A DNA stretch of 64,000 bases from Phormidium tenue FACHB-886 (GCF_014764505.1 NZ_JACXWX010000024.1:1-64000), one strand, 5' to 3'. Counted from the stretch's first letter, positions 45,692 through 55,004 are shown. The notes: generated from the sequence alone by a model not told the origin. Made by a program: numbers and translations.

Positions 45692-46663
45692 ATGTCACCA
45701 GGAATGATGATCGAAGGCAAATGGACGACCGATGGAAACAAATCAGATCCCAGCGGCAAGTTCAAAGAGATACCAACAACCTTTCGGAATCGCGTAACCG
45801 CTGATGGATCTAGCGAGTTCAAGGCAGAAATAGGACGCTATCATCTCTACACTTCTTTGGGATGTCCTTGGGCGCATCGTACTTTAATTATGCGAGAACT
45901 CAAAGGCTTGAATAATGCGATCTCAGTTTCTATTGCCGATCCGATTCTGGGTAGTAAAGGATGGGCCTTTTCTGAAGCACGAGAAGCCATTTCCAGCTCA
46001 ATGGATCGCACCCAATACTTGCAAGAGATCTATATGAAAGCTGACCCTAAATACACGGGACGAGTCACAGTTCCCGTGTTATGGGATAAGCAGACTCAAA
46101 CGATCGTCAACAACGAATCTCGCGAAATCATGCGAATGCTTGACGTAGAGTTTGCCGAATTGGCAACGCAAAAAATAGATCTATACCCCCGCAACCTCCA
46201 ACAGAAGATCGATGAAACAATCGATGCTATTTACCTACCAATCAACGTTGGTGTGTATCGCGCTGGTTTCGCAACTTCGCAATCAGCTTATGAAGATGTA
46301 GTAACTGAATTGTTCGAGAGTTTAGATCACTGGGAAGCTATTCTGAGCCAGCAGCGCTATTTGTGTGGAAATCAGCTCACTGAAGCAGATATCTGTATGT
46401 TTGTCACGCTGTATCGCTTCGATTCAGTGTATTACGGTCACTTTAAGTGCAATCTGCAGCGAATTTTAGACTATCCAAATCTCTGGAATTATCTAAAAGA
46501 TCTTTATCAGCGTCCTGAATTCAAAGCGACGTGCAATCTAAACTACATTAAGCGCGGCTATTACATGAGCATGACCGAAATCAATCCCAATCGCATTGTA
46601 CCCAAAGGTCCAATCCTGAATTTTGACGAACGGCACGATCGCGATCGCTTCGGCAATGCTTAG
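45692..46663 (+). CDS. glutathionyl-hydroquinone reductase (Xi-class GST)
   Basis: 323 residues, cytosolic. The thioredoxin-fold active site is LYTSLGCPWAHRTLIMRELK with the catalytic Cys58, as in YqjG/ECM4 (GHR) proteins that reductively remove glutathione from quinol conjugates. The RVTVPVLWDKQTQTIVNNES region, YPRNLQQKIDETIDAIYLPI and the C-terminal helical domain (LTEADICMFVTLYRFDSVYY, YLKDLYQRPEFKATCNLNYI) are all present. Length is normal. Its last codons are part of a 16-bp unit that is present three times. Confidence 0.9.
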   Translation: MSPGMMIEGKWTTDGNKSDPSGKFKEIPTTFRNRVTADGSSEFKAEIGRYHLYTSLGCPWAHRTLIMRELKGLNNAISVSIADPILGSKGWAFSEAREAISSSMDRTQYLQEIYMKADPKYTGRVTVPVLWDKQTQTIVNNESREIMRMLDVEFAELATQKIDLYPRNLQQKIDETIDAIYLPINVGVYRAGFATSQSAYEDVVTELFESLDHWEAILSQQRYLCGNQLTEADICMFVTLYRFDSVYYGHFKCNLQRILDYPNLWNYLKDLYQRPEFKATCNLNYIKRGYYMSMTEINPNRIVPKGPILNFDERHDRDRFGNA

Positions 46664-46695
46664 CTTCGGCAACGCTTAGCTTCGGCAATGCTTAG
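46648..46695. repeat. 16-bp tandem repeat x3 over the end of the GHR gene
   Basis: CTTCGGCAATGCTTAG occurs three times in a row (middle copy CTTCGGCAACGCTTAG); the first copy contains the stop codon TAG at 46661-46663. A similar arrangement is found at 55749, 59921 and 61105. Confidence 0.93.
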
Positions 46696-46737
46696 CTAGG
46701 AGAGGAGAAGGAGCTGAATTTGGTTCAGTCTTTATTT

Positions 46738-49125
46738 CTAAGAACGTTCCACTTTAAATTGGCTCGTATCCGCCTGTAGTTTTTGCACAACTTGACGTAA
46801 TTGCTCAAATGCTAATGAGACATGCTCGGCTTCGGTTGTCGTTTTAGTGGCGATCGCTGCCATGTCTTTCATGGTTTCAGTTACGGTTTCTGAAACTTGC
46901 GATTGCAAGACTGTAGCTTGGGAGATCGTAGCAACTACTTCATTAATTTGGGTACTTAGCGCTGTGATTTTGTTCAAGCTTTGGCGGGTTTCATCTACTA
47001 ACTCAACGCCAGTGACAACTTGTTGAGTTCCAAATTCCATTGCTGCGGTCACTTCATGTATCTCAGATTGAATGCGGCTGACCAAGCTGCCAATTTCACT
47101 GGTAGCTTGAGAGGATTGTTCTGCTAAAGCTCGTACCTCATGAGCAATCACCACAAAGCCCTTCCCTTGTTCTCCAGCTCTTGATGCTTCGAGCGAGGCG
47201 TTGAGTGCAAGCAGGTTGGTTTGATTGGCAAACTTATTGATTAATTCAACTACCGTAGAAATTCTCTCAGAAGATTCGCCTAAGTTTTTTACTTTCTTTG
47301 CCGTTTGTGCAACTGTCGTTCGGATAGCTTGAATTCCTTCAACAGTTCGGTTCATAGCGATATCTCCTTCCTCTGCCGTTGCAACTGCCTGTTCTACAGC
47401 CATCGCAGCGCTCCTCGCACTAGCCCTTAAACTATGAACAGTCTCAGCCATGCGTTCAATTTGCTGCATAGCTTGTTTAATTTCCGATGCCTGCTCTGAG
47501 GCACCAGCAAGCAGTTCTTGTACCGATCCTTCATTTAGGCTGGTTGCTTGGGCTACCCGTTGAGCCGCCGCTTGAATTTGAGTTACGATCGTTCGTAGGC
47601 TGCTAACTGTGATGTTGTAAGAGTCAGCAATAGTGCCAATCACATCGGCTGTAACCTTAGCCTGGATAGTTAGATCTCCCTCGCGAATCGGAGCCACGTC
47701 CTGCAGCAGTTCGATCGCTCGTTTCTGTAATATATTTTTCTCTAGTTCGGCAGCTTCCTTCGCATGCTGTACTTCAATGGTTCGCTCTTCTACTCGCTGT
47801 TCGAGTTCCTGATTAGTTTGCTCCAAAATTTCATTAGTTTCTTCCAGTCGGTTGAAGGAGTTGCTGAGTTGTGGTGCAATTTGGTTAAAAGATTGCGCCA
47901 GCTCTTCTACTTCGATCACCCCTCGAATTTCTACCTGCTGATCGAGCTTACCACTAGCCATTGTCTTAAATGCTTCATTTAAGCGAAGAATAGGATGCGT
48001 AATTTGGCGAGCAGTGAAAATTCCTAAGATCGTCGCTAGCCCTAGAGCACCTAAACACAGCAGAATAGTTGTGCGCGTGTTGGCATTGATTTGCTCCATA
48101 AAATCAGATTGCGGCACCACAATTCCAATGAGCCAATCCAATCCTTTGTCATCCCGTAGCGGAAATACCAACAGATACTGTTTGTTACCGTTAAAGTCAA
48201 ACTCCAAGTTTTGTTCAGCTTGAATTTGAGTCAAGTCACTAAAGCGATCGTTGATATGGAGAGCTGCCGCCCGGATGAGAGGGCTACTGCTATTATCCGC
48301 TTGAATTCGTTGCACCTTGTTGCTCTCGTCTCGCCGAAAGGTTTGCTCGGCTGTAGAGGTGGCGATCAACGCTCCATTTCGCTCCATGATAAAAGTCTGT
48401 CCACTTTTACCAATCTTGAGCGTTTGCAAAAAATCACTGATGTCCGAAGTTCGCAAATTCACCATCAGCACGCCCAGCAAATTTCCTCTGCCGTAAACGG
48501 GGCGTACTGCAGACAGTAGCAGCGTTGGTTCAGTGATGTGCGGAAAAGGAGCAGCCCAAGTTGCTTCTTCTGCTTTGACGGCGGCTTCATACCAAGGACG
48601 TTTCGACGGGTCATAGTTGGGGGAGGAGTCAAACAAGGTGGTGCGCTGTCCTTGTTCATCTGTGTTGTACCGGGTAAAGGTAAAGTTGTTAGCAGCGTTT
48701 GATTCACCCACAAAGAATTGACCTTGGTCAATTCTACCGACTGAGACATATTCTTTTTGTTGATTACCAAGGGCAATGATGCTGACAGACTCATTCACCC
48801 GTAGTTGTCGCAGAAGATAGGGCTGCCAAGAATCAAGATTGCGGGGGTTTAGTAGCCCTAAGTTAATGTTGTCTAGATTATTTTGAGTAATTTTGTGAGG
48901 TAGAGAAAGATACGTTTGCAGCTTGAGGTCAATACGCTCAACAATGTTGCTCTGCAGCTGACCTGCTAGATTATCTACTGCTTTCTGCCCGTTGCGGAAT
49001 GAAAGATAGCCTACAAGCCCGACGGCTGCAAAAATTTGCAGCACAAAGGGAACTACTAGAACAAGGCGTAATGGCACCTTTTGCAGAAGCAGCCAGCTCC
49101 ATTGAGGAGATGAAGAATGATTCAT
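46738..49125 (-). CDS. methyl-accepting chemotaxis protein (canonical tip)
   Basis: About 795 residues from the ATG at 49125 (MNHSSSPQWSW...); the frame open to 49215 adds 30 residues that look untranslated. TM1 near 20-45, a large dCache-type periplasmic sensor (residues about 50-350, GQTFIMERNGALIATSTAEQ), TM2 (LCLGALGLATILGIF), HAMP domain (ITHPILRLNEAFKTMASGKL) and a second HAMP-like region. Then a coiled-coil signalling domain whose tip LALNASLEASRAGEQGKGFV, IAHEVRALAEQS is the standard CheA/CheW binding hairpin. It lies downstream of another receptor gene and the PhnD-like gene on the same strand. Confidence 0.9.
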   Translation of the reverse strand: MNHSSSPQWSWLLLQKVPLRLVLVVPFVLQIFAAVGLVGYLSFRNGQKAVDNLAGQLQSNIVERIDLKLQTYLSLPHKITQNNLDNINLGLLNPRNLDSWQPYLLRQLRVNESVSIIALGNQQKEYVSVGRIDQGQFFVGESNAANNFTFTRYNTDEQGQRTTLFDSSPNYDPSKRPWYEAAVKAEEATWAAPFPHITEPTLLLSAVRPVYGRGNLLGVLMVNLRTSDISDFLQTLKIGKSGQTFIMERNGALIATSTAEQTFRRDESNKVQRIQADNSSSPLIRAAALHINDRFSDLTQIQAEQNLEFDFNGNKQYLLVFPLRDDKGLDWLIGIVVPQSDFMEQINANTRTTILLCLGALGLATILGIFTARQITHPILRLNEAFKTMASGKLDQQVEIRGVIEVEELAQSFNQIAPQLSNSFNRLEETNEILEQTNQELEQRVEERTIEVQHAKEAAELEKNILQKRAIELLQDVAPIREGDLTIQAKVTADVIGTIADSYNITVSSLRTIVTQIQAAAQRVAQATSLNEGSVQELLAGASEQASEIKQAMQQIERMAETVHSLRASARSAAMAVEQAVATAEEGDIAMNRTVEGIQAIRTTVAQTAKKVKNLGESSERISTVVELINKFANQTNLLALNASLEASRAGEQGKGFVVIAHEVRALAEQSSQATSEIGSLVSRIQSEIHEVTAAMEFGTQQVVTGVELVDETRQSLNKITALSTQINEVVATISQATVLQSQVSETVTETMKDMAAIATKTTTEAEHVSLAFEQLRQVVQKLQADTSQFKVERS

Positions 49126-49278
49126 GGCTAGAACTCCACTAGAAGAATTTTTAATAAAGCTAAGTATACTAAAGTGATATTCACGGAGTCCTAAATTATT
49201 TATTGAAAGCCGCACTCAGCGGCTCTCAATAAATAATTTGGTTCTGTTTCAATACAAAGCGCTCTAGAGGCGTTCGCA

Positions 49279-52200
49279 CTAAGGCTTAGCCATCACGTTG
49301 AACGTGCTGACAGAAGACTGTAGCTCTTGAGCAACGATCACCGTTTGATTAAGCGCCTCGGAGAGCTGGTGAGAGAAATTTGAGGTGCGCTCGGACAGGT
49401 GCGCGATCTGCTGCATGAATTGGGCAATTGTCTGAGAAGTATGCACCTGAGACGCAGTTGCATCAGAAATTGACTGTGCCAGATCGTCAATCTGCTCAGA
49501 TACATTCAGCATTTGCGCCAAACTTTCTTCTGTTTCTCGGACAAGCTGTGCTCCATCCACCATTTCCACGAGAACTTGCTCCATTGCCTCATTCACTTGC
49601 TTTGCTTCTTGCTGAATAGTGTCCAATAAGGTTTCAATAGAGCGCGTTGCTGTGTCAGTACTGGTTGTCAGTTTTCCAACTTTAACTGCAATAAAAGTAA
49701 AGTTACGCCGCTCTTCACTCGATGCCTCAGTAGCATTATCAAAGAGTGAACTAATTTCGCTTGCTATCTCGCGGATTAGAACGTTCACTTGCGATATATT
49801 TTGGGAAGATTTACCCAGCTTTTCTACTTTTTGTGCAGTTGTTGTAATGGTTGCCTGCAGATCCAGGATCTTTTGGCTGGTCAGATTCATCCTTGCCCCA
49901 CCCTGCTGAGCGGTAGTAGAAACCATATGGGCAACTTCAGCCGCCTGTTGAGCACTGCCAGCCACTGCCTGCATCGAGACGGTCATCTGCTCGATTGACT
50001 CCAGCGTTTGCGTCGTTTCTTCTGCCTGCTGATGGGCTTCATTTGCAAGCTGAACGATCGCTTCTTCATTTTGCTTGAGTGCGTCGTTAACCTGATGGGC
50101 AGACTGTTTTACCTGGGTTACTAACTTCTGCAGCCGTTCAATCGTGAAATTGAAAAAGTTTGCAACGTCTGCAATTTCACCATTTGCGTCAGCGCGGACG
50201 GTCAGATCGCCTTGAGCAACCCCTTCAATATCGCTGATGAGGGCAGAAACCTGCTGTTGTAGATGCTCAGTTTTTTGATGTTGTTCTTCTTTTTGCCGAC
50301 GCTGCTCTTCAAGCAGCGCTTCTGCCGTGCAGCGAGCTTCCTGAATTTGTTCAAGCGAGGTGACGCGATCGATCGCTAACTTAAGTTGAGCTGCCAACTG
50401 CAGTAAACAGTTGATTTCAAATGCCTGCCAGTCATGAACCGATTGACAGTCATGTGCAGCTAGCAGTCCAAACAGTCCATTGTCGCTAAAGACTGGAACT
50501 ACCAGACTTGCTTTCACCTGTAGGTCTGCCAGAAACTGCTCGTCAAGCAGAGTTGAATCAAAGACATTGCAGATCGGCACAACCTGCCTTTGTTTACAGG
50601 CTTCTAGAAGTTCTGGCGAGATCCACGCTGCCTCTAGAAGGGAATCAACAGCGTAGGGAAACTCCGGCGCAACGGATGCAGCTTTGATCGTGCCAATCCC
50701 TGCAGATTTTACTTGATATAAAATAATGCGATCGAGTTCAAGAACATCGCGTACATTGTCTAATGCAGTAGTAAAGATGGTTTGAAGCGCTTGGAAATCC
50801 TGAGCAGCAGAGCCTGTAATTTGTGCAAACACTTGAGCTTTACGGGTTTCAGTTTCCTGCTGTTGCAGCAGTCCCCGCATTTGAACCAGAAGTTTATTAA
50901 AGGTTTGAGCAAGCGTTTGGGTTTCAGTTGTTCCGGATGGGTCAGCAACCACGTTGAAATCGCCGTCTGCCACCTGTTTTGCCGTGCCTGCCAAGTTCCA
51001 AATTGGGCGAGAGAGCTGGTTGGACAGCCACAAAATTAACCCAGTTGTGACAACGCCCAACAAAAGCGCTGTTACTCCAAACAAGATTAGCAAATCCCGA
51101 CCAGCAGTAGAAATTTCCTCAACTTCTATTGAAGAAATAGCCACCCAATTGGTTCGAGGAATGGTAACCAGTTTGTACTGTCTATCTTGGTGCACAAATG
51201 AAGCCGTTAGAGAGCCATCTTCTAAGCGATTCACCGCCAAATTCTGCAGCGAATATTGGCTCATGAGCTTGTTCACGGCTTCTGTCGGATAGGTTCGTTC
51301 GCCGCGATTTTGAACAAAAACGGCAGCGAGTTGCTCAATGGCTTCACCGCCAATCACATAACGATCGCGTCGAAATCCTTCAGCAGAGAAGGTATCAATC
51401 ACGCTTGACTCCACAGCATCAATTAGCTGAACGCGCTGAGAACCGTGAATGCCCGTGCGCTGGATGGACTTTGCCAAAAGACCGAATTTGCGAGTCGGCA
51501 GAACTGCCCTAACCACGCCCAAAAACTCACCAGTATTCCAATGACGAATTTGTTGAACAACCTCGATCGTAAACCCCTTCGCAGCAAAGTCAAAATCAGG
51601 GGGTCCAATCCACTCTCCGTCATTTTTGCCTGCTTGCCACCATGCTTCATCCCGCTGAACAAAATCAGTGGTTGATCCACTGTAAGCAACGTTAAATCCA
51701 TGCCGCTCGGTAATCAACAGCTCAGCAATCTCCGCTGTTTCGATCGTTTCCATGAGATAGCTGTTGAGGCTGCGATGGGTGCGCAAAAGTTTTGTATCTT
51801 GATATTGCGCTTCAACCTGCTCAATCGGTAGCTTATCGAGTCCGGCTAATTCTGCCTGCTTTCCGCCTGCCAATGCCTCGTTGACCACTAGAGGATTGGT
51901 GGCAATGGTTTTAGGAATGGCTAACAGTTCTTCAAGAACGGCAATTGTTCCCTCGCTGGCAAGCAGCGCTTGGTCTTCTAGCTGCCGCTGAATGCGTTCT
52001 TCAGTCCGCTGTTGCACCACGCGATAGCCAACCGCACTGGCAAGCATCAACGGTATCAACACCACCGGCAGCACGGTTCGCAGCAGTTGAACGCGCAGGG
52101 AAACCCCGTTCTGTTTGAGATTCTGAGGCTGTACCTCTGTGGATTCGATCGCAGGTCTATCAAGCGCAGAATACTGCTGATTCGATTGGATATTTGCCTG

Positions 52201-52293
52201 ATCAAGGCTTGTTTGAGGCAACAGCGATACATCAGAGTCAGTCTGGGAAGAATGTTGCTGATTTTTGTTGCTGAAAAAAACTCGCTTAGGCAT
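49279..52293 (-). CDS. chemoreceptor with GAF domain and degenerate signalling tip
   Basis: About 1004 residues, ATG 52293 (a GTG at 52299 is possible). Order: an N-terminal cytosolic stretch of 70 residues, TM1 (LLRTVLPVVLIPLMLASAVG), a periplasmic sensor of about 280 residues, TM2 (LLILFGVTALLLGVVTTGLI), HAMP, a GAF domain (IFTTALDNVRDVLELDRIIL ... LVVPVFSDNGLFGLLAAHDC), a second HAMP-like segment, then a long coiled coil. GAF resembles the phytochrome/PixJ type, but where bilin-binding GAFs have a Cys-His pair the sequence is STLLDEQF, so no bilin attachment is expected. The tip region is NATEASSEERRNFTFIAVKV in place of the conserved ...[16 protein letters not shown]..., so normal CheA/CheW contact looks lost. 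PhnD-like gene upstream, MCP downstream. Confidence 0.85.
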   Translation of the reverse strand: MPKRVFFSNKNQQHSSQTDSDVSLLPQTSLDQANIQSNQQYSALDRPAIESTEVQPQNLKQNGVSLRVQLLRTVLPVVLIPLMLASAVGYRVVQQRTEERIQRQLEDQALLASEGTIAVLEELLAIPKTIATNPLVVNEALAGGKQAELAGLDKLPIEQVEAQYQDTKLLRTHRSLNSYLMETIETAEIAELLITERHGFNVAYSGSTTDFVQRDEAWWQAGKNDGEWIGPPDFDFAAKGFTIEVVQQIRHWNTGEFLGVVRAVLPTRKFGLLAKSIQRTGIHGSQRVQLIDAVESSVIDTFSAEGFRRDRYVIGGEAIEQLAAVFVQNRGERTYPTEAVNKLMSQYSLQNLAVNRLEDGSLTASFVHQDRQYKLVTIPRTNWVAISSIEVEEISTAGRDLLILFGVTALLLGVVTTGLILWLSNQLSRPIWNLAGTAKQVADGDFNVVADPSGTTETQTLAQTFNKLLVQMRGLLQQQETETRKAQVFAQITGSAAQDFQALQTIFTTALDNVRDVLELDRIILYQVKSAGIGTIKAASVAPEFPYAVDSLLEAAWISPELLEACKQRQVVPICNVFDSTLLDEQFLADLQVKASLVVPVFSDNGLFGLLAAHDCQSVHDWQAFEINCLLQLAAQLKLAIDRVTSLEQIQEARCTAEALLEEQRRQKEEQHQKTEHLQQQVSALISDIEGVAQGDLTVRADANGEIADVANFFNFTIERLQKLVTQVKQSAHQVNDALKQNEEAIVQLANEAHQQAEETTQTLESIEQMTVSMQAVAGSAQQAAEVAHMVSTTAQQGGARMNLTSQKILDLQATITTTAQKVEKLGKSSQNISQVNVLIREIASEISSLFDNATEASSEERRNFTFIAVKVGKLTTSTDTATRSIETLLDTIQQEAKQVNEAMEQVLVEMVDGAQLVRETEESLAQMLNVSEQIDDLAQSISDATASQVHTSQTIAQFMQQIAHLSERTSNFSHQLSEALNQTVIVAQELQSSVSTFNVMAKP

Positions 52294-52481
52294 GAACACA
52301 TCAACTTTAAAATAGCTGGAGCCGAGTGATTGGCAATCTCATCGCCAAAAATATCATGCAGATACGGTTGGGTATCACAAGAAAACGTTCTTAGAAAATG
52401 ATTTTTCCTTGCATATTTTGCATGAACCGATTACCACTCGAAGTTAAGGGAGCTGGAGCAATGATTAAAGCTTCATTGCGG

Positions 52482-53414
52482 CTATTTCTGCAGATAGTTC
52501 TGCAGCGTCTCATACTGATCTTGCAGACGAGACAGTGCTCCGTCAGGAAATTCATCAAACTGAGCGGTTTCACTAAACTCTGCCAGAGCCGCTTGTCCTT
52601 TCTCAGATTCATCCATTGCAAGCATCACTGCTTTAATGGCGTTAGCCTGCTCTGGTGTGATATCAGGGGCAGCCAGAACTACCTGTCTGGGATAGAAATC
52701 TGTCTCGGCGATGACAACAAGCTGTTCTCGTTCGGCTTCGGGAATCTCTTTGAAAGCTTCATTGTCAACAGTGCCAACCGCCACTTTGCCATCGAGAATC
52801 CACTCGGCTGTAGTTTCGTCTTCACCTGAGAAGATATAGCCTACTTCATCCTCTGCAACTGGGTGATTTGGTTCAGCCTTTTTGACCGGCTTCATATTGG
52901 CGCTTAGCATTTCCACCATTGGGAACATAAACCCGGAGCTAGAATCAGGGTCTTCGAGCGCAATCATCTTGCCTTTAAGATCTGCTAGAGCAGTGATACC
53001 GCTATCGCGCCGCGCCACAAACAATGTGTTGTACTCTGACACACCATCTTTCCAACGTCGCAGAATGGGTGTTCCCCCCGATCGCTCCATCACTTTCATA
53101 ATCGGATAGACGCTGTCGAAGTAAAGATCGGTTTTACCAGAAGCAAGCCATTCTGCGGCAGTTTCAGAATCCGGAGCAATTTCTACTTTGCCTGTGGTAA
53201 TTCCTGCTGCGCCCAGATTCTTGCCTAGGTAATCGGCAACTGGCTGGGTTTCAGGCACCAGAGAATCAGGATCGAAATCAACATCTGTAAGGACGATCGC
53301 CTCTTTATCAGAGGCAGTGAAGCCGGTCGAAACCTCAGGAGACGAGCTACAGCTAACTGGAAAAATCAAACTTGCGATCAACACAAGGGGGGCTAGAGAC
53401 TGGCGTGGCATCAT
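52482..53414 (-). CDS. PhnD-like phosphate/phosphonate-binding lipoprotein
   Basis: 310 residues. N-terminal signal with a lipobox-like LIFPVSCSSSPE (Cys about residue 22), so a membrane-anchored periplasmic protein. The PhnD/TAXI-like solute-binding fold shows ALADLKGKMIALEDPDSSSG, AEWILDGKVAVGTVDNEAFK and VIAETDFYPRQVVLAAPDIT. These proteins normally feed a phosphate/phosphite/phosphonate ABC transporter, yet no permease or ATPase gene follows. Instead two chemoreceptor genes do (182 bp to the first). It may be a ligand-binding partner for one of the receptors, or a stand-alone relic. Confidence 0.82.
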   Translation of the reverse strand: MMPRQSLAPLVLIASLIFPVSCSSSPEVSTGFTASDKEAIVLTDVDFDPDSLVPETQPVADYLGKNLGAAGITTGKVEIAPDSETAAEWLASGKTDLYFDSVYPIMKVMERSGGTPILRRWKDGVSEYNTLFVARRDSGITALADLKGKMIALEDPDSSSGFMFPMVEMLSANMKPVKKAEPNHPVAEDEVGYIFSGEDETTAEWILDGKVAVGTVDNEAFKEIPEAEREQLVVIAETDFYPRQVVLAAPDITPEQANAIKAVMLAMDESEKGQAALAEFSETAQFDEFPDGALSRLQDQYETLQNYLQK

Positions 53415-53906
53415 GAGTTTTTAAGACTGACGGTGTTAATTCACACCAAAACCAAAACGTTTGCCCGCAGCTTGAACTCATAGCACAGCCGAACGCTGCT
53501 TTAAGTGCGGATAGCAAAAAAGTTTGGTGATGGAGTGAGGAAGGTTATGCTCGACAGAACGTCTAATGTAGCGATAGATACCCTTTTGCCAATTTTCAGA
53601 GTTTAGGGGAAGCTCTGAGCCTAAATTCAGATATTCAACTGAAATAAGTCTGCCAAGAGAGAATTAGCGGCAAACCCAAGTACTGCAAGACAGCCGCTCT
53701 CTGGACTTGAAACCTTTTTCTTAAATTATTAGCTAGTTGATTACTTGGGATATGGAGTTCACCCTTGTAGCAATTCTTAGAAACTATTCGGAATCTTGCA
53801 AGCAGCGTGGAAAAACTTCATCATTACTTCATAAACTAATTTATTAAGCAAGTTTGAAAAATAGTGTGTTTGATCTTACGCCATAGCTTTACATAACGAG
53901 AGCTAC

Positions 53907-53963
53907 GCATGTGAGCATAACTTTCGTTGTGCTTGCAATATAACGAAAGTTATGCTCACATGC
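53907..53963. repeat. perfect 22-bp inverted repeat, 13-base spacer
   Basis: Arms at 53907-53928 and 53942-53963 are exact complements (inner core ATAACTTTCGTT / AACGAAAGTTAT). The spacer is GTGCTTGCAATAT. The spacing of two ATAAC...GTTAT arms recalls tyrosine-recombinase core sites, but a MITE end or a bidirectional hairpin are equally open. An IS6 scrap follows 27 bp later. Confidence 0.9.
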
Positions 53964-53989
53964 ATCCTATTGATAAAAGTTGAAGCAGT

Positions 53990-54090
53990 TTTATGGTGAA
54001 GCCTATGATCGACTTCAAAACCCTCAGCATAGAGAGAAGAAGATAGGAAAGAACTGAAACGATGAAGATGATTGATAAAGATAAGTTAAT
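53990..54090 (+). mobile_element. short IS6 transposase scrap
   Basis: The plus strand reads VKPMIDFKTLSIERRR, stop, ERTETMKMIDKDKL, which parallels the C-terminal IS6 block KPMMGFKTFNSARRTLSGIE AMNMIRK at 6790-6880. Fully decayed. Confidence 0.5.
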
Positions 54091-54315
54091 GAAGATACTC
54101 AAGAGAACAGCTCTTCTCAAGCGCGATTCATTGAAGAGAACCTTGGATCGAGCGTTTAACCCATACCAATGAAGCAAGCCCGTCACTTAGGCAATCTGCA
54201 ACACAGCCCCTTCTAGCCACAATATTTGTAACCGCTCTTGTAATAGCTTCTGCAATTGGACAGGTCACCATAGATCGCAGTTTATTGCTCCCACCTTTTG
54301 TCTGCCTGATCGCTT

Positions 54316-54891
54316 TCAATTCGACCCGTAAGCCTGGATCATCTTTGCAGCCGCTTTTTCTAGCCTCACTCCATTATCATGTTTTTGGAATAGCCGACGT
54401 TCTGCAAACGCGCCATCCGCCAGCATCAGCAGAGCTGCACTGAGTTCTTCGGCTTGCTCTATCCCTGCCAAATCAGCAAGCTCTGTCAACCGATCGCGCA
54501 TTTTCTGCTTGTGGGCGATCGCCACTTGATGTCCTGGGTAGTTTGTTTCTGGAAATTCTGTAGCAGTAATTAGGAATGGGCAGCCGCAATTTTCTGGATC
54601 AGCGATCATTTCATCTAGCCAGGCAAAGATCGCCAGCAACTGCTGCTTAGGATTACCAGCATACAAGTTCACCGCTTCCTCAAATAGCTGCCAGAAACGC
54701 TGGTTGCGCCCTTCTAGGTAAGCAACGACCAGATCATCCTTGGATGGGAAATAACGGTATAAAGTTGTTTTTGCCACCTCCGATTTAGCAATAATCGTGT
54801 CAATACCGATCGCGCGAACACAGTCCTGATAAAACAGGTCGTCGGCTACAGCAAGAATGCGATCTCTTGCGTCGGTCTGAGGTCTGGGCAT
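54316..54891 (-). CDS. TetR-family repressor
   Basis: 191 residues. HTH at about 10-55: RDRILAVADDLFYQDCVRAI, GIDTIIAKSEVAKTTLYRYF and PSKDDLVVAYLE. The ligand-binding half resembles the TetR_C group with CGCPFLITATEFPETNYPGH. It lies divergent to the NAD(P)-binding gene at 55005, and the 113-bp gap has two copies of a palindromic site, so it most likely represses itself and that gene. Ribosome site CGGAGA before the ATG. Confidence 0.9.
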   Translation of the reverse strand: MPRPQTDARDRILAVADDLFYQDCVRAIGIDTIIAKSEVAKTTLYRYFPSKDDLVVAYLEGRNQRFWQLFEEAVNLYAGNPKQQLLAIFAWLDEMIADPENCGCPFLITATEFPETNYPGHQVAIAHKQKMRDRLTELADLAGIEQAEELSAALLMLADGAFAERRLFQKHDNGVRLEKAAAKMIQAYGSN

Positions 54892-54930
54892 GCCAATCTC
54901 CGGAGGGCTAGATCATTTTCTATTTTAGCC

Positions 54931-54987
54931 TTGACAAGCTACAGACCTGTCTGTTTATATGAAGCTAAGCGATACAGACCTGTCTGT
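54931..54987. promoter_or_regulatory. divergent promoter with paired TetR operators
   Basis: ACAGACCTGTCTGT occurs at 54941-54954 and 54974-54987 (6-bp arms ACAGAC/GTCTGT around CT), 33 bp apart, about three helical turns. The first copy overlaps the spacer of a promoter TTGACA (54931) - 17 bp - TTTATA (54954) that faces the plus-strand gene, which fits repression by the divergent TetR protein. Confidence 0.82.
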
Positions 54988-55004
54988 TTATTAAGAGATT
55001 CACC

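Larger units (their letters stand above)
53415..54315. other. 900-bp region with palindrome and IS6 scrap
   Basis: Holds the perfect inverted repeat at 53907-53963 and an IS6 transposase scrap at 53990-54090. The rest shows no gene I can support. The PhnD-like gene's promoter must be in the first part. Confidence 0.5.

Noticed and set aside
50450-50560. Phytochrome/cyanobacteriochrome chromophore in the GAF domain of the second chemoreceptor
   Set aside because: The expected Cys-His pair is replaced by residues around STLLDEQF, so bilin attachment is unlikely.
53907-53963. loxP-type site
   Set aside because: The arms resemble loxP loosely, but the spacer is 13 instead of 8 bases and no Cre-like gene was found. 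Kept only as an unexplained inverted repeat.
53956-54186. 76-residue hydrophobic open frame on the minus strand
   Set aside because: It is the antisense reading of an IS6 scrap and has no signal of its own.
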